DNA of 64,000 nucleotides from Solobacterium sp. GTDB lineage: Bacteria; Bacillota_I; Bacilli_A; Erysipelotrichales; Erysipelotrichaceae. The translations under genes and the position numbers were made by a program. A model generated the notes under the pieces. That model made no database searches and was not told the DNA's origin. It saw only the letters and a program-made list of their open reading frames with translations. The DNA lies in the NCBI GenBank assembly GCA_017510405.1, contig JAFWNG010000003.1, forward strand, positions 1 to 64,000, written 5' to 3'. Positions 25,622 through 34,528 of the stretch are shown one piece after another. How positions within the stretch are numbered: position 1 is the stretch's first letter; every line of letters starts with the position of its first letter.

Positions 25622-26303
25622 AAAGATCCTCGTTATGGACGACGAGAAGGAGATCTGCGAACTCATCCGGCTGTATCTGGAGAATGAAGGATATACAGTA
25701 TACACGGCATATACCGGGGAAGAGGCGCTTCGGATCACGGAACGGGAAGACCTGAGCCTGGCGGTGCTCGATATCATGGTGCCGGACATGGACGGCTTCG
25801 AGGTATGCCGCAGGATCCGGGAAAAACATTTCTTTCCGATCATCATGGTCACAGCGAAAGTGGAAGATCTAGACAAGATCCGGGGACTGACGATGGGAGC
25901 GGACGATTATATCACCAAGCCGTTCAATCCGCTAGAGCTGACTGCCCGCGTAAAGACGCAGCTGCGCCGGTGGACGCGCTATAATATGCATTCTGCCGCC
26001 GACAGCGATACGATCGAGATTCGCGGACTGGTGATCTCCCGCAGCGCGCATGCATGTACGCTGAACGGGGAGAAGCTGGAACTGACACCGCTGGAATTCA
26101 GTATTCTTCTTTACCTGTGCGAACACCGGGGCAGCGTGGTGTCTTCCGAGCAGCTGTTCGAAGCGGTATGGAAAGAAAAGTATTTCAATTCCAATAATAC
26201 CGTCATGGTGCATATTGCCCGTCTCAGGGAAAAGATGCATGAACCGGAAAGGAGGCCGAAATATGTCCGTACGGTCTGGGGCATCGGCTACACAGTCGAT
26301 TAA
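25614..26303 (+). CDS. vanR: VanR-like OmpR-family response regulator
   Basis: 229 residues. The receiver domain has the acidic pair (VMDDEKEI), phospho-acceptor Asp in VLDIMVPDMDG near 53 and the Lys in ITKPFNP near 102. The C-terminal winged helix covers 135-229 (LTPLEFSILLYLCEHRG; VWGIGYTVD). It is closest by eye to VanR. The ATG at 25614 has GGAGG, and the gene overlaps both neighbours. It probably activates the vanW-G-T promoter through repeats at 27.39-27.51 kb. Confidence 0.87.
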   Translation: MPEKILVMDDEKEICELIRLYLENEGYTVYTAYTGEEALRITEREDLSLAVLDIMVPDMDGFEVCRRIREKHFFPIIMVTAKVEDLDKIRGLTMGADDYITKPFNPLELTARVKTQLRRWTRYNMHSAADSDTIEIRGLVISRSAHACTLNGEKLELTPLEFSILLYLCEHRGSVVSSEQLFEAVWKEKYFNSNNTVMVHIARLREKMHEPERRPKYVRTVWGIGYTVD

Positions 26304-27405
26304 GAATATCTTCCGAAACTCCTATAACCGGAGACTCGTGCTTCGCTTTGCCCTGCGCAGTACGGCGGAGATCGGCGGGATCCTGCTGCTGTATGTGACG
26401 GCGGAATGGCTGGCCGGCAGATATGTATGGTATTACGGCAGAGTGTACCGCATTCTGAAAGAAATACAGAATCTTTCGGTCATCTGGATCCCGCTGCTTG
26501 CGGTCATCCTGCTGATCATCAATATGTTCCGGGTACTGCGGGAACCGCTGTCCTATCTGGAAAGCGTCGTGGAAGAAGCGAAAAAACTGGCGGAACCGAC
26601 GGGAGAAAGGATACAGCTGCCGGGAGACCTGGAAAGTGTGGAATACCACATGAATGTGATCCGGGAAGAAGCCCTGGAAAACCGGCGGAAGGCGGAAGAA
26701 GCGGAACAGCGCAAAAACGATCTGATCGTCTATCTTGCGCATGACCTGAAAACACCGCTCACCAGTGTGATCGGCTATCTGTCGCTGCTGCAGGAAGAAA
26801 AAGATCTTCCCGCAGCGCAGCGGGAGAAGTTTACGAATGTTGCGCTGGACAAAGCATACCGGCTGGAAGATCTGATCAATGAATTCTTTGATATCACCCG
26901 TTTCAATCTCACGAATATCGTTCTGGAGAAATCGCAGCTGGATCTTTCCCGGATGGCGGAGCAGACAGTATTCGAATACCAGCCGGCGCTCGGAGAAAAG
27001 CATCTCACCATAGAACAGGACTGTGAGGAAGGGATAATGATCCTCGCGGACAGCGATAAGCTGGAGCGCGTTCTGGACAATCTGCTGCGCAATGCTGTCA
27101 GCTACAGTACACCGGATACCGCCATACGCGTCACGCTGCACAGGAAGGAAAGCGATGCGGTATTCACCGTCTCCAACCATGGACGAACGATCCCGCAGGA
27201 AAAGCTGGACCGTATTTTCGAACAGTTCTTCCGTCTGGATTCCGCCCGTTCCAGCGGTACCGGAGGCGCCGGTCTCGGGCTGGCCATCGCCAGGGATATC
27301 GTAGAACTGCACGGCGGTACGATCACGGCGGAAAGCATGCAGGAGACCATTACATTCACGGTCACTCTGCCGCTGGAAACATCTTCAGAAAATCGTAAGA
27401 ATTGA
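26263..27405 (+). CDS. vanS: VanS-like membrane sensor histidine kinase
   Basis: 380 residues. Two membrane segments (near 34-52 and 75-92) bracket a short external loop, a juxtamembrane helix follows, then the dimerisation box YLAHDLKTPLTSVIGYLSLL near 155 with phospho-acceptor His. The ATPase part has DNLLRNAVSYS near 272 and GGAGLGLAIARDI near 337. The short sensor loop is typical of VanS proteins. The ATG at 26263 lies 41 bp inside the end of vanR, behind AAGGAGG. Confidence 0.87.
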   Translation: MSVRSGASATQSIKNIFRNSYNRRLVLRFALRSTAEIGGILLLYVTAEWLAGRYVWYYGRVYRILKEIQNLSVIWIPLLAVILLIINMFRVLREPLSYLESVVEEAKKLAEPTGERIQLPGDLESVEYHMNVIREEALENRRKAEEAEQRKNDLIVYLAHDLKTPLTSVIGYLSLLQEEKDLPAAQREKFTNVALDKAYRLEDLINEFFDITRFNLTNIVLEKSQLDLSRMAEQTVFEYQPALGEKHLTIEQDCEEGIMILADSDKLERVLDNLLRNAVSYSTPDTAIRVTLHRKESDAVFTVSNHGRTIPQEKLDRIFEQFFRLDSARSSGTGGAGLGLAIARDIVELHGGTITAESMQETITFTVTLPLETSSENRKN

Positions 27406-27426
27406 TTCAGGGAATCGTAAAAACAC
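27393..27426 (+). promoter_or_regulatory. Pair of VanR-box-like repeats
   Basis: TCGTAAGAATTG (27393) and TCGTAAAAACAC (27415) are 22 bp apart. They resemble the VanR-phosphate box described in enterococci (TCGTANGAAATT). Another TCGTAAAAACGG is at 27445, and weaker TTGTAAG and GTGTAAG elements 21 bp apart are at 27484 and 27505. This array separates the regulatory block from vanW-G-T. Confidence 0.6.
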
Positions 27427-27427
27427 A

Positions 27428-27479
27428 GAGCTCTTTCCGTTCTATCGTAAAAACGGCAGACAGGAAGAGCTTTTCTTTC
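27428..27479 (+). terminator. Terminator or attenuator between vanS and vanW
   Basis: Arms AGCTCTTTCC and GGAAGAGCT enclose a loop of about 24 bases and are followed by TTTTCTTTC. The stem overlaps one VanR-box-like repeat, so read-through from vanURS into vanW is probably limited. Confidence 0.6.
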
Positions 27480-27572
27480 GGAATTGTAAGGTGACGGAAT
27501 GAAAGTGTAAGACACATCGATTCAGAATGTCACCGGCTGCCGGCTACTTTATAAACGAAGAGGAGGAACGCT

Positions 27573-28385
27573 ATGAAACGCAAACGGCTCACAGAGATAT
27601 TTCCGGCGCTGATCCCTCTGCGGCAGAAGCAGAGAAGACTGTTCTGGTTTACGAAGATGCGCTTTGACGGAAACCGCTATGCCCATCAAAGATCGGAAGA
27701 GATTCTTCCGTACGAACAGTATTCCTATATTTGCACGATGATCAATCCGGACACCGGAAGTGATCTGATCTATCAGTACAACAAGGCAGAAAACCTGAAG
27801 ATTGCTTCCGCACCGGTGAACGGAACACTCATTCATCCCGGTGAAACGTTCTCCCTGTGTCTGGCCATCCGCGATGCCGACCGCAGGACGCCGTATAAAG
27901 AAGCGCTGATCGTTGTCAACGACCGGCTTACGGCAGCGAAGGGAGGCGGACTGTGCCAGCTGTCCAATATGCTGTACTGGACATTTCTCAATTCTCCGCT
28001 GACGGTGACGGAGCGGCATCCGCACCGGATGCGGGATTTCCCGGATCCGACCATGAAACTGCTCGGAAGCGATGCAACGATCGTAAGCGGCTGGCTGGAT
28101 CTGAAGGTAAAGAATACAACGGATCATACGTATCAGATCGTAATAACATTTGCGGGCGAACAGATGTGCACGTCCCTGCGCACGGATGATCCCGAGCCGG
28201 TCCGGTATCTCTTCCGCAACGAAGGGACGGTATATACCCGCCTTGACGGACACATATACGAAGATACCGACGTGCTCCGCTATGATACAAAGACAAACAC
28301 GGAAACACTGCTGTACCGGAATCATACCGAGATCGGCTATCCGCGGCCAGAAGGCACGGTAATACAGGAAAGGAACAGATCATGA
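27573..28385 (+). CDS. vanW: VanW family protein
   Basis: 270 residues. It shows the VanW core: GTLIHPGETFSLCLAIRDAD near 88 and AAKGGGLCQLSNMLYWT near 122, ending with a short C-terminal extension. VanW accompanies vanB and vanG clusters; its activity is not established. There is no signal peptide. The ribosome site GAGGAGG is strong. The stop overlaps vanG by 4 bp. Confidence 0.85.
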   Translation: MKRKRLTEIFPALIPLRQKQRRLFWFTKMRFDGNRYAHQRSEEILPYEQYSYICTMINPDTGSDLIYQYNKAENLKIASAPVNGTLIHPGETFSLCLAIRDADRRTPYKEALIVVNDRLTAAKGGGLCQLSNMLYWTFLNSPLTVTERHPHRMRDFPDPTMKLLGSDATIVSGWLDLKVKNTTDHTYQIVITFAGEQMCTSLRTDDPEPVRYLFRNEGTVYTRLDGHIYEDTDVLRYDTKTNTETLLYRNHTEIGYPRPEGTVIQERNRS

Positions 28386-29422
28386 AAAAGAACATACTGG
28401 TATTGTTCGGCGGTAAGTCGCCGGAGTACGGCGTATCGCTGCAGTCGGCTTATGCCGTGATCACACATATGGATAAAGAGCGGTATGAACCGGTCCTGAC
28501 CGGCATTGACCGGAGGGGAAACTGGCATCTGTTTACCGGTGATCCGGAATGGATCCGGGAAGATACCTGGCTGCGGGAGGACTGCACAGTACCGGTCATC
28601 CTGCCGCTGGATCATGATGCCGTGCACTGCCTGACGGCGGTGAAAGAAGACAGCTGGGAGATGATTCCTGTGGATGCGGCATTCCCGGTAATGCACGGCG
28701 CGTACGGGGAAGACGGCCGCCTGCAGGGATCGCTGGAGATGGCCGGCATTCCGGTCATCGGCTGCGGCATGACCGCTTCGGCTGTCTGTATGGACAAACT
28801 TATGGCGCACCGCATCGCTGCTTCGGCGGGAATACGGACAGCCCGCGGCGTTACGGTATACGGGTACAATGAAGAAACAGAACACAAGGCAGAGGCAGTC
28901 GGGTATCCGCTCTATGTCAAGCCGCTGCGTGCCGGTTCATCTTACGGCATCCACCGTGTAAGCGCGAAAGAACAGCTGCGCGATGCAGTACTGGATGCTC
29001 TGCACTATGACGATGCCGTGCTGCTGGAAGAAGAGATACGCGGTACGGAATGCGGCTGCGCAGTACTGGGAAACCGGCAGCTCATGACAGGTGTGCCGGA
29101 CCGGATCCGCCTGGCTTCCTCCTGGTATGATTATGCGGAAAAATATGCGCCGGTATCGTCCGAGATCCTGTGTCCGGCGGACTTTGATACGGAAATGACG
29201 CAGAAGATTACCGCTGCGGCGAAAACGATCTATGAAGTGCTTGGCTGTAAGGGATTCGCCCGGGTGGATCTCTTTGTGACGGAAGAGGGCGAACTGTATT
29301 TCAACGAAGTGAATACGATTCCCGGCTTTACTGCTCACAGCCGCTTCCCGAAAATGATGCAGGCGGCCGGCATCGGCTTCGGTGAACTGATTACGATCCT
29401 GATCGAGGAGGAACTGGGATAA
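28382..29422 (+). CDS. vanG: VanG-type D-alanine-D-serine ligase
   Basis: 346 residues, ATP-grasp. The N-terminal VLFGGKSPEYGVSLQSAYAV and the central PLYVKPLRAGSSYGIHRV, DYAEKYAPVSSEIL and FNEVNTIPGFTAHSRFP segments match VanG ligases closely by recollection of that family. It makes D-Ala-D-Ser for peptidoglycan precursors with reduced glycopeptide affinity. Context (vanU-R-S-W before, racemase after) supports VanG over housekeeping Ddl. Coupled by ATGA to vanW and by a 1-bp overlap (TAATG) to the racemase. Confidence 0.88.
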   Translation: MKKNILVLFGGKSPEYGVSLQSAYAVITHMDKERYEPVLTGIDRRGNWHLFTGDPEWIREDTWLREDCTVPVILPLDHDAVHCLTAVKEDSWEMIPVDAAFPVMHGAYGEDGRLQGSLEMAGIPVIGCGMTASAVCMDKLMAHRIAASAGIRTARGVTVYGYNEETEHKAEAVGYPLYVKPLRAGSSYGIHRVSAKEQLRDAVLDALHYDDAVLLEEEIRGTECGCAVLGNRQLMTGVPDRIRLASSWYDYAEKYAPVSSEILCPADFDTEMTQKITAAAKTIYEVLGCKGFARVDLFVTEEGELYFNEVNTIPGFTAHSRFPKMMQAAGIGFGELITILIEEELG

Positions 29423-30564
29423 TGACGGAAATACTACAGCAGCCATGCGGCAGAGCATGGATCGAACTGGATGCCGGCGCTCTGTACAAAAACCTGGCAT
29501 GGTTTCAGAAACGGGCACAGAACAAGCAGATCATACCGGTGCTGAAAGCAAATGCCTACGGCTGCGGCGCCGGTGAGATCCTGGAGATCCTGAAAGATAC
29601 AGATATACAGATGATCGCATGTGCCTGCACCGGGGAAGCGGTCTTCTTCCGTGCAAAGGGATGGACAAAAGACATCCTGATCCTTGGCGGCACCTTTGCA
29701 CAGGATCTGCCGCTTCTGGAAGCGTATCACCTGACCCAGGCAGTGGTGGATCACGCCTATGCAGAGATGCTGGAAGAAAGCGGTGTGCGGTGCGACGTGC
29801 ACATTGCCGTGGATACCGGCATGCACCGGATCGGCTTTGATCCGGAAGATATTACGGAAATCGAAAAAGTATTTGCTTCGACACGCCTTCACGTGACCGG
29901 CATGTTCACGCATCTCTGCGTCAGTGACCGCAGGGAAAACAGCAGCTACACCAGGAAGCAGATCTGCCGCATGAACGCGCTGACCGACTGTCTGCGTACA
30001 TGCGGATACGATCCAGGACTGGTGCATATATCCGCCACATACGGCATCGTCAATTATCCGGATATACGGGAAGACGGAGCGCGGCTCGGCATCGGGCTGT
30101 TCGGGGTGCTCAACAACGAAGAAGACTGCCGAAAGTACCGCCGCGTACTTCATCCGGTCCTTTCCCTGCATGCCCGCATCGCTTCTGTACGCAGCCTGCG
30201 TGCCGGGGAATATGCCGGTTATGCCATGGCATACCAGGCAGAAAAAGACGAGACCATTGCCGTGATCTCCATCGGCTACGGGGACGGACTGCCGCGGGAT
30301 TTCTCCAGACACGGCGCCTACGTCCTGGTTCGCGGAATGAAAGCACGGCTGATCGGAAGGATCTGCACGGATCAGGCGCTGATCGATGTGACCGGCATCG
30401 GTGCAATGCCCAGTGATACAGTCACCCTGATCGGCAGAGACGAAAGGGAGGAGATCACGGTCGGCATGTGGGCAGAGTGGGAAGATACCATAACGATCGA
30501 TGTGCTCACCAGGCTGTCCGGCCGTCCGCAGCGCATTATCAAAACTGCAGCAGGAAGGAACTGA
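29422..30564 (+). CDS. vanT: VanT-like serine/alanine racemase, catalytic domain only
   Basis: 380 residues, fold type III PLP racemase. PLP-lysine lies in VLKANAYGCG near 40, the second catalytic base region is AGYAMAYQAEKDE near 270, followed by ISIGYGDGLPRDFS. VanT of vanG/vanC clusters normally has an N-terminal membrane transporter domain, absent here. Near the C-terminus the SYR segment of alanine racemases reads LSGRP, so the substrate-contacting Tyr seems replaced, which would suit serine. An operon-borne alanine racemase is the alternative. Confidence 0.8.
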   Translation: MTEILQQPCGRAWIELDAGALYKNLAWFQKRAQNKQIIPVLKANAYGCGAGEILEILKDTDIQMIACACTGEAVFFRAKGWTKDILILGGTFAQDLPLLEAYHLTQAVVDHAYAEMLEESGVRCDVHIAVDTGMHRIGFDPEDITEIEKVFASTRLHVTGMFTHLCVSDRRENSSYTRKQICRMNALTDCLRTCGYDPGLVHISATYGIVNYPDIREDGARLGIGLFGVLNNEEDCRKYRRVLHPVLSLHARIASVRSLRAGEYAGYAMAYQAEKDETIAVISIGYGDGLPRDFSRHGAYVLVRGMKARLIGRICTDQALIDVTGIGAMPSDTVTLIGRDEREEITVGMWAEWEDTITIDVLTRLSGRPQRIIKTAAGRN

Positions 30565-30581
30565 ATTGACCAATCCGGTCC

Positions 30582-30610
30582 AAAGCACAGGAAACTGTGC
30601 TTTTTTCTTT
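30582..30610 (+). terminator. Terminator of the vanW-G-T unit
   Basis: AAAGCACAG-GAAA-CTGTGCTTT hairpin with a six-T run. Confidence 0.9.
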
Positions 30611-30687
30611 TCCAAAACTGTGATTTTCTGATTCCGCAGCGGCATATGCATTGTAAAATGTACATAAGGATAACGGAGAACATTACA

Positions 30688-32034
30688 ATGTTTAACAATG
30701 TCATAACGATTTACAGAATGATCGGAAGACTCCTCACAATTGCCGGATGCTGGAAGATACTCAAAAAGTGCGGAAAGAAAGGATGGGCTGCCATTCTTCC
30801 GGGAATCTGCAACTACCGGTTTGGTGTGATCTGCGGACAGCGGAGGGACGGCATATACGCACTCCTTTTTGGCCTTGTAGCCGACATTTCACAGGTCGCT
30901 GTGAGCTATGTGCCGGAAAGATCAGGCTGGTTTTTCTCCCTGACGATCCTGTTCTTTGTGGCAGGAATTGCCGTGATCTTCCTGGAGTACCAGATCATCG
31001 CGGGCATGACGCGTGTATTTGACGCTGACAAGAGACTTGCACTGGTCTGGATTCCTGCTTCGTTTATTCCCGCTCTGATGCTCGGCTTCATGGATAAGTA
31101 CCAGCCGGCGCATCTCGGGGAAGAAGATCCAGGGGAACAGCTTGCCGGAACGACACCGGCAGCCCTGAGCGCTGCCCGGGATATCTCCGGAAATATCGAT
31201 GGTCTTTCCATTCATCTGAAAGACCGCAGGGTGAGAAATCAGGGCAGATACCGTTTCCTGCTGAAAGATATCTATCTGACCATTCCGAACGGATCCCTTG
31301 TGCTGCTGCTCGGCGGATCCGGTGCCGGCAAGACCACGCTTGTCAACGCGGTCATCGGCTATGAGAAAGCAAATGCCGTGATCCGTCTGAACGGGACGGA
31401 TATCTATAAGAATTATGCGCGGATGAAATACCGGATCGGCTTTGTGCCGCAGCAGGATATCCTGCGCATGAACGATACTGTGGTCTCCACCCTGAACGAC
31501 GCCGCCCGGCTTCGTCTGCCGAAAGATGTCAAAGCATCGGAACGGAAAAAACGCGTGGACAGTGTAATCGAGACACTCGGCATGAGCGGACGTCAGGATG
31601 GTCTTGTCGCGAAGAAATCCGGCGGTCAGAAGAAGCGTATCTCCATCGGCATGGAACTGATCAGCGACCCGGATCTGTTCATTCTGGATGAACCGGATTC
31701 CGGTCTCGACGGCGTCATTGCCAGAGAACTGTTTGAGAAACTGCGCATGATCGCCGATACCGGAAAGATCGTCATCGCCATCACGCATACGCCGGACCGT
31801 GTGGCGGATCTGTTTGACAAAGTCATCGTCCTGGCCAGAGACTCCGGCAAAGTGGGAAGACTTGCTTTCTACGGTTCGCCGGAAGAAGCGAAGCAGTTCT
31901 TTGAGAAAGATTCGATGGAACACATCGTTATGGCGGTAAACAATAAAGAAGCAGGCGGTGAAGGCAGAGCCGATGAGTTTATCCAGAAATTTGCGGAACA
32001 GACCGCAGGAAAGGAGGCGGACGGAAATGAGTGA
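30688..32034 (+). CDS. ABC transporter ATP-binding protein with N-terminal membrane domain
   Basis: 448 residues. The N-terminal 150 residues contain about four hydrophobic segments and a WKILKKCGKKGWAAILPGIC segment resembling the small DUF5684-type membrane domain. The ABC domain follows: Walker A GGSGAGKTTL near 210, signature KKSGGQKKRISIG near 310 and Walker B LFILDEPDSGLDG near 330, of the ABCG/ABC-2 kind. The start is the ATG at 30688 behind GGAG; an upstream in-frame start has no ribosome site. It overlaps the permease by 8 bp. Cargo unknown. Confidence 0.82.
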   Translation: MFNNVITIYRMIGRLLTIAGCWKILKKCGKKGWAAILPGICNYRFGVICGQRRDGIYALLFGLVADISQVAVSYVPERSGWFFSLTILFFVAGIAVIFLEYQIIAGMTRVFDADKRLALVWIPASFIPALMLGFMDKYQPAHLGEEDPGEQLAGTTPAALSAARDISGNIDGLSIHLKDRRVRNQGRYRFLLKDIYLTIPNGSLVLLLGGSGAGKTTLVNAVIGYEKANAVIRLNGTDIYKNYARMKYRIGFVPQQDILRMNDTVVSTLNDAARLRLPKDVKASERKKRVDSVIETLGMSGRQDGLVAKKSGGQKKRISIGMELISDPDLFILDEPDSGLDGVIARELFEKLRMIADTGKIVIAITHTPDRVADLFDKVIVLARDSGKVGRLAFYGSPEEAKQFFEKDSMEHIVMAVNNKEAGGEGRADEFIQKFAEQTAGKEADGNE

Positions 32035-32968
32035 GAAAAAGCACTACAGAGGCCGACTCAGCCAGATCTGGATCTACTTTGGAAAACTCGTGCGTATGTT
32101 CATCTTCCAGCGGGACTGGAAAGTACTGCCGATGGCTGCCATCATTGCAGGACTAGTGACATTTGCGGTCGGCACCAATATGTTCAAGACGCAGGAAGGT
32201 ACTTACAGCGGCTGTTTCGCGCTGATCTGCGTCTGTATCTGGAACGGTTTCTTCAATTCCATACAGGTCATATGCCGGGAACGTCCGATCATCAAGCGGG
32301 AACACCGCGCCGGTCTGCATATCACATCGTATATCGCTTCGCATATGCTGTGGCAGATGTTCCTGTGCCTGGCTCAAACCGGCATTACGCTGTTTATCTG
32401 CAACCTTGCCGGGATCCAGTTTCCGGAGAAGGGGCTTCTGACAGAATATGGAATGTTCGACTTCGGTCTGTGCATGTTCCTGGTGACGTACACGGCGGAT
32501 ATGCTGTCCCTGGCGATCTCCGCCATCGTGCGTAATACGACCGCAGCCATGACGGTCATGCCGTTCGTGCTGATGTTCCAGCTGGTATTCTCCGGCGGAC
32601 TGATGCCGCTGAAAGGCGCACCGGCTAAGCTTTCCAACTTCACGATCACCAAATGGGGTCTTAACACTCTGTGTACGCTGGGCGACTACAACAGTCAGCC
32701 GCAGGTCACACTGTGGAATACGATGTGGCAGTTCCGTTCCTTCGAAATGGGCGGACAGCAGCCGGTAAAACTATATACCGACTATGTGCGCAAGAACGGC
32801 CTGCTGAAAGACTTCCTGCTGGAGTCCGGTAAATACACCATGAGTGCGGACTTTGATTATACGCAGGAAAATCTGATGAAATGCATTCTTATGCTTCTGC
32901 TGATGGCCGCCGTGTTCGTCATCGTCGCAACGATCTTCCTGGAGTTTATCGACCGCGATAAGAAGTAA
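32027..32968 (+). CDS. ABC-2 type permease
   Basis: 313 residues with six hydrophobic segments (MAAIIAGLVTFAVGTNMF; IASHMLWQMFLCLAQTGITL; LAISAIVRNTTAAMTVMPFV; LMAAVFVIVATIFLEF among them) and the PFVLMFQLVFSGGLMPL turn common in ABCG-like permeases. It forms the exporter with the preceding ATPase. The ATG at 32027 follows GGAGG. No substrate clue nearby besides the van cluster upstream, which is separated by a terminator. Confidence 0.82.
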   Translation: MSEKKHYRGRLSQIWIYFGKLVRMFIFQRDWKVLPMAAIIAGLVTFAVGTNMFKTQEGTYSGCFALICVCIWNGFFNSIQVICRERPIIKREHRAGLHITSYIASHMLWQMFLCLAQTGITLFICNLAGIQFPEKGLLTEYGMFDFGLCMFLVTYTADMLSLAISAIVRNTTAAMTVMPFVLMFQLVFSGGLMPLKGAPAKLSNFTITKWGLNTLCTLGDYNSQPQVTLWNTMWQFRSFEMGGQQPVKLYTDYVRKNGLLKDFLLESGKYTMSADFDYTQENLMKCILMLLLMAAVFVIVATIFLEFIDRDKK

Positions 32969-32974
32969 ACGTGG

Positions 32975-33010
32975 AAAAGGGAGTGTCCTGTGGATGGGAC
33001 ACTCCCTTTT
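32975..33010 (+). terminator. Terminator after the ABC exporter
   Basis: AAAAGGGAGTGTCC and GGACACTCCCTTTT arms, loop TGTGGATG. The A and T ends allow use from both strands. Confidence 0.9.
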
Positions 33011-33032
33011 CGCGGGGTGGTGCGCAGGCAGA

Positions 33033-33590
33033 TCAGTGTCTGCGGAATTTTTCTTTACATTCCTGGCAGTAGTTGGGGATGTGACTCCAGTTGACGTTGT
33101 AGCGGATCGTTTTGCCGCATCCTTTACAGGGCTTTTCCCGATAATCGGCTTTTCTCCGTGCATTTTCAGCTTTCAGGGTATCCAGACGGGAGTGGAATTC
33201 TTCGGATGCCTGTTTCTTACGCGCCGAAGCCTGTTTCAGTGTATCCAGGACGCGTTTTTTATCATTGATGATGGAACGTTTCTGATCGATGTATCCCCGG
33301 CGGATACTGATTTCACGCTCTTTGGCATTCTGGAAGTCCTGGGCACGATAGCGATGGCTGTCGGCATTGTACCGGTCTCTTGCGGCCTTGCAGATGCGTA
33401 CAGCTTCGTATTCATTGTCTACGGAGCGCTTCAGATCGTCGATGCGGTAATTGCAGCTGTTGATCGAAGAATCGAGAGCGTCGATCGATGACTGGAGGCG
33501 GTCCAGTTCACGTTTTGCGTTATCGATGTCTCTCTGGGCGTCATTCATGCGTGCTCTGCAGCTTTCCAGCTGGGAATCATTACCGTTCAT
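33033..33590 (-). CDS. Coiled-coil protein with C-terminal zinc ribbon
   Basis: 185 residues. Residues 1-150 are a long charged coiled coil (RMNDAQRDIDNAKRELDRL and further heptads). The last 35 residues carry CKGC ... CQEC in the arrangement of a treble-clef or zinc-ribbon finger. No membrane segment. The ATG has AAGGAGG. Function unknown; such proteins may bridge nucleic acid or membranes. Confidence 0.7.
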   Translation of the reverse strand: MNGNDSQLESCRARMNDAQRDIDNAKRELDRLQSSIDALDSSINSCNYRIDDLKRSVDNEYEAVRICKAARDRYNADSHRYRAQDFQNAKEREISIRRGYIDQKRSIINDKKRVLDTLKQASARKKQASEEFHSRLDTLKAENARRKADYREKPCKGCGKTIRYNVNWSHIPNYCQECKEKFRRH

Positions 33591-33721
33591 ACGGTACCTC
33601 CTTCTGCTGCCAATAAAATAGCAGACCGGAATAACGGATCAGAGAGGGGAGGTAAAAACGGAATGCGGCGTTGAAAAAAAACAGCAGTTCCTATACTTTG
33701 ATTAAGGAGAAACGACAACAT

Positions 33722-34453
33722 ATGAGAAAATATGTACTGCTTCTGGCAGCGCTGCTTGTTTCGTGTACAGCAGCACCTTCATCCGAGTCTTTCGCACCGG
33801 ATCTGTCACCTGTTCCAGAGGTCACGCCGACGCCCGCTCCGACTCCGACACCTACACCAGAGCCGACTCCTGCACCGACACCGACGCCGGACAGCACGAT
33901 CGTGAAAAAACGTATTGACGTCCCGCAGTCCGTACAGGAAAACGGACACTACTGCGGACCGGCAGTGCTGCAGATGGTGCTGGCATATCACGGCATATAC
34001 CGTTCCCAGACACAGCTGGCACAGGAACTGAATACTTCCATGGTGACCGGCACGGAATATGCAGATATGGCAAGAGTGCTCAATACCTATCTGTTTGACT
34101 GTGAAGTACCGGAAGACGGGCAGCCGGGCTACCGGGTGGAATACCTGACGCCTGGAAATGCGGATGATACGGTCATGCAGCGCTTTGAAGAACGGGTGCT
34201 GCGGGATATTGCGACGGATGACCCGGTATTCATCGCCGTCAATATGCATGAACTGTATCCTGATCTTGGAACAGCCAATCATTTTGTTCTTGTGACAGGT
34301 TATGCGTTGCAGTACGGCAATATCCTTTACTACTATGTTGTGGATCCGTACGGTGCTGTCCAGCATCCCTCCTACAAGGGACTGAAGATCTTCACTCCGG
34401 AGGAACTGCGCAGGGGATTTAATACAAATACTGAGCCGGCATATGTATGGTGA
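33722..34453 (+). CDS. C39-like cysteine peptidase lipoprotein
   Basis: 243 residues. A lipoprotein signal (LLLAALLVSC) places Cys15 at the outer membrane face. A Thr/Pro linker of PTPTPAP-type repeats (about residues 35-58) would span the wall. The C-terminal domain has catalytic Cys in NGHYCGPAVLQ near 77, His in NHFVLVTGY near 183 and Asp in VVDPYG near 202, like peptidase C39-like proteins. The start at 33722 is chosen for the signal peptide; AAGGAG is 12 bases upstream. Substrate unknown. Confidence 0.8.
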   Translation: MRKYVLLLAALLVSCTAAPSSESFAPDLSPVPEVTPTPAPTPTPTPEPTPAPTPTPDSTIVKKRIDVPQSVQENGHYCGPAVLQMVLAYHGIYRSQTQLAQELNTSMVTGTEYADMARVLNTYLFDCEVPEDGQPGYRVEYLTPGNADDTVMQRFEERVLRDIATDDPVFIAVNMHELYPDLGTANHFVLVTGYALQYGNILYYYVVDPYGAVQHPSYKGLKIFTPEELRRGFNTNTEPAYVW

Positions 34454-34463
34454 AGCCATGCAT

Positions 34464-34486
34464 AGCCGGTTTTCTTTCCGGCTTCT
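34464..34486 (+). terminator. Weak terminator hairpin
   Basis: AGCCGG and CCGGCT around TTTTCTTT, with little T-run after it. Confidence 0.45.
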
Positions 34487-34528
34487 GTATGATATAGTTA
34501 GTTATATCTAACGAATGGGGAGGGTGTT

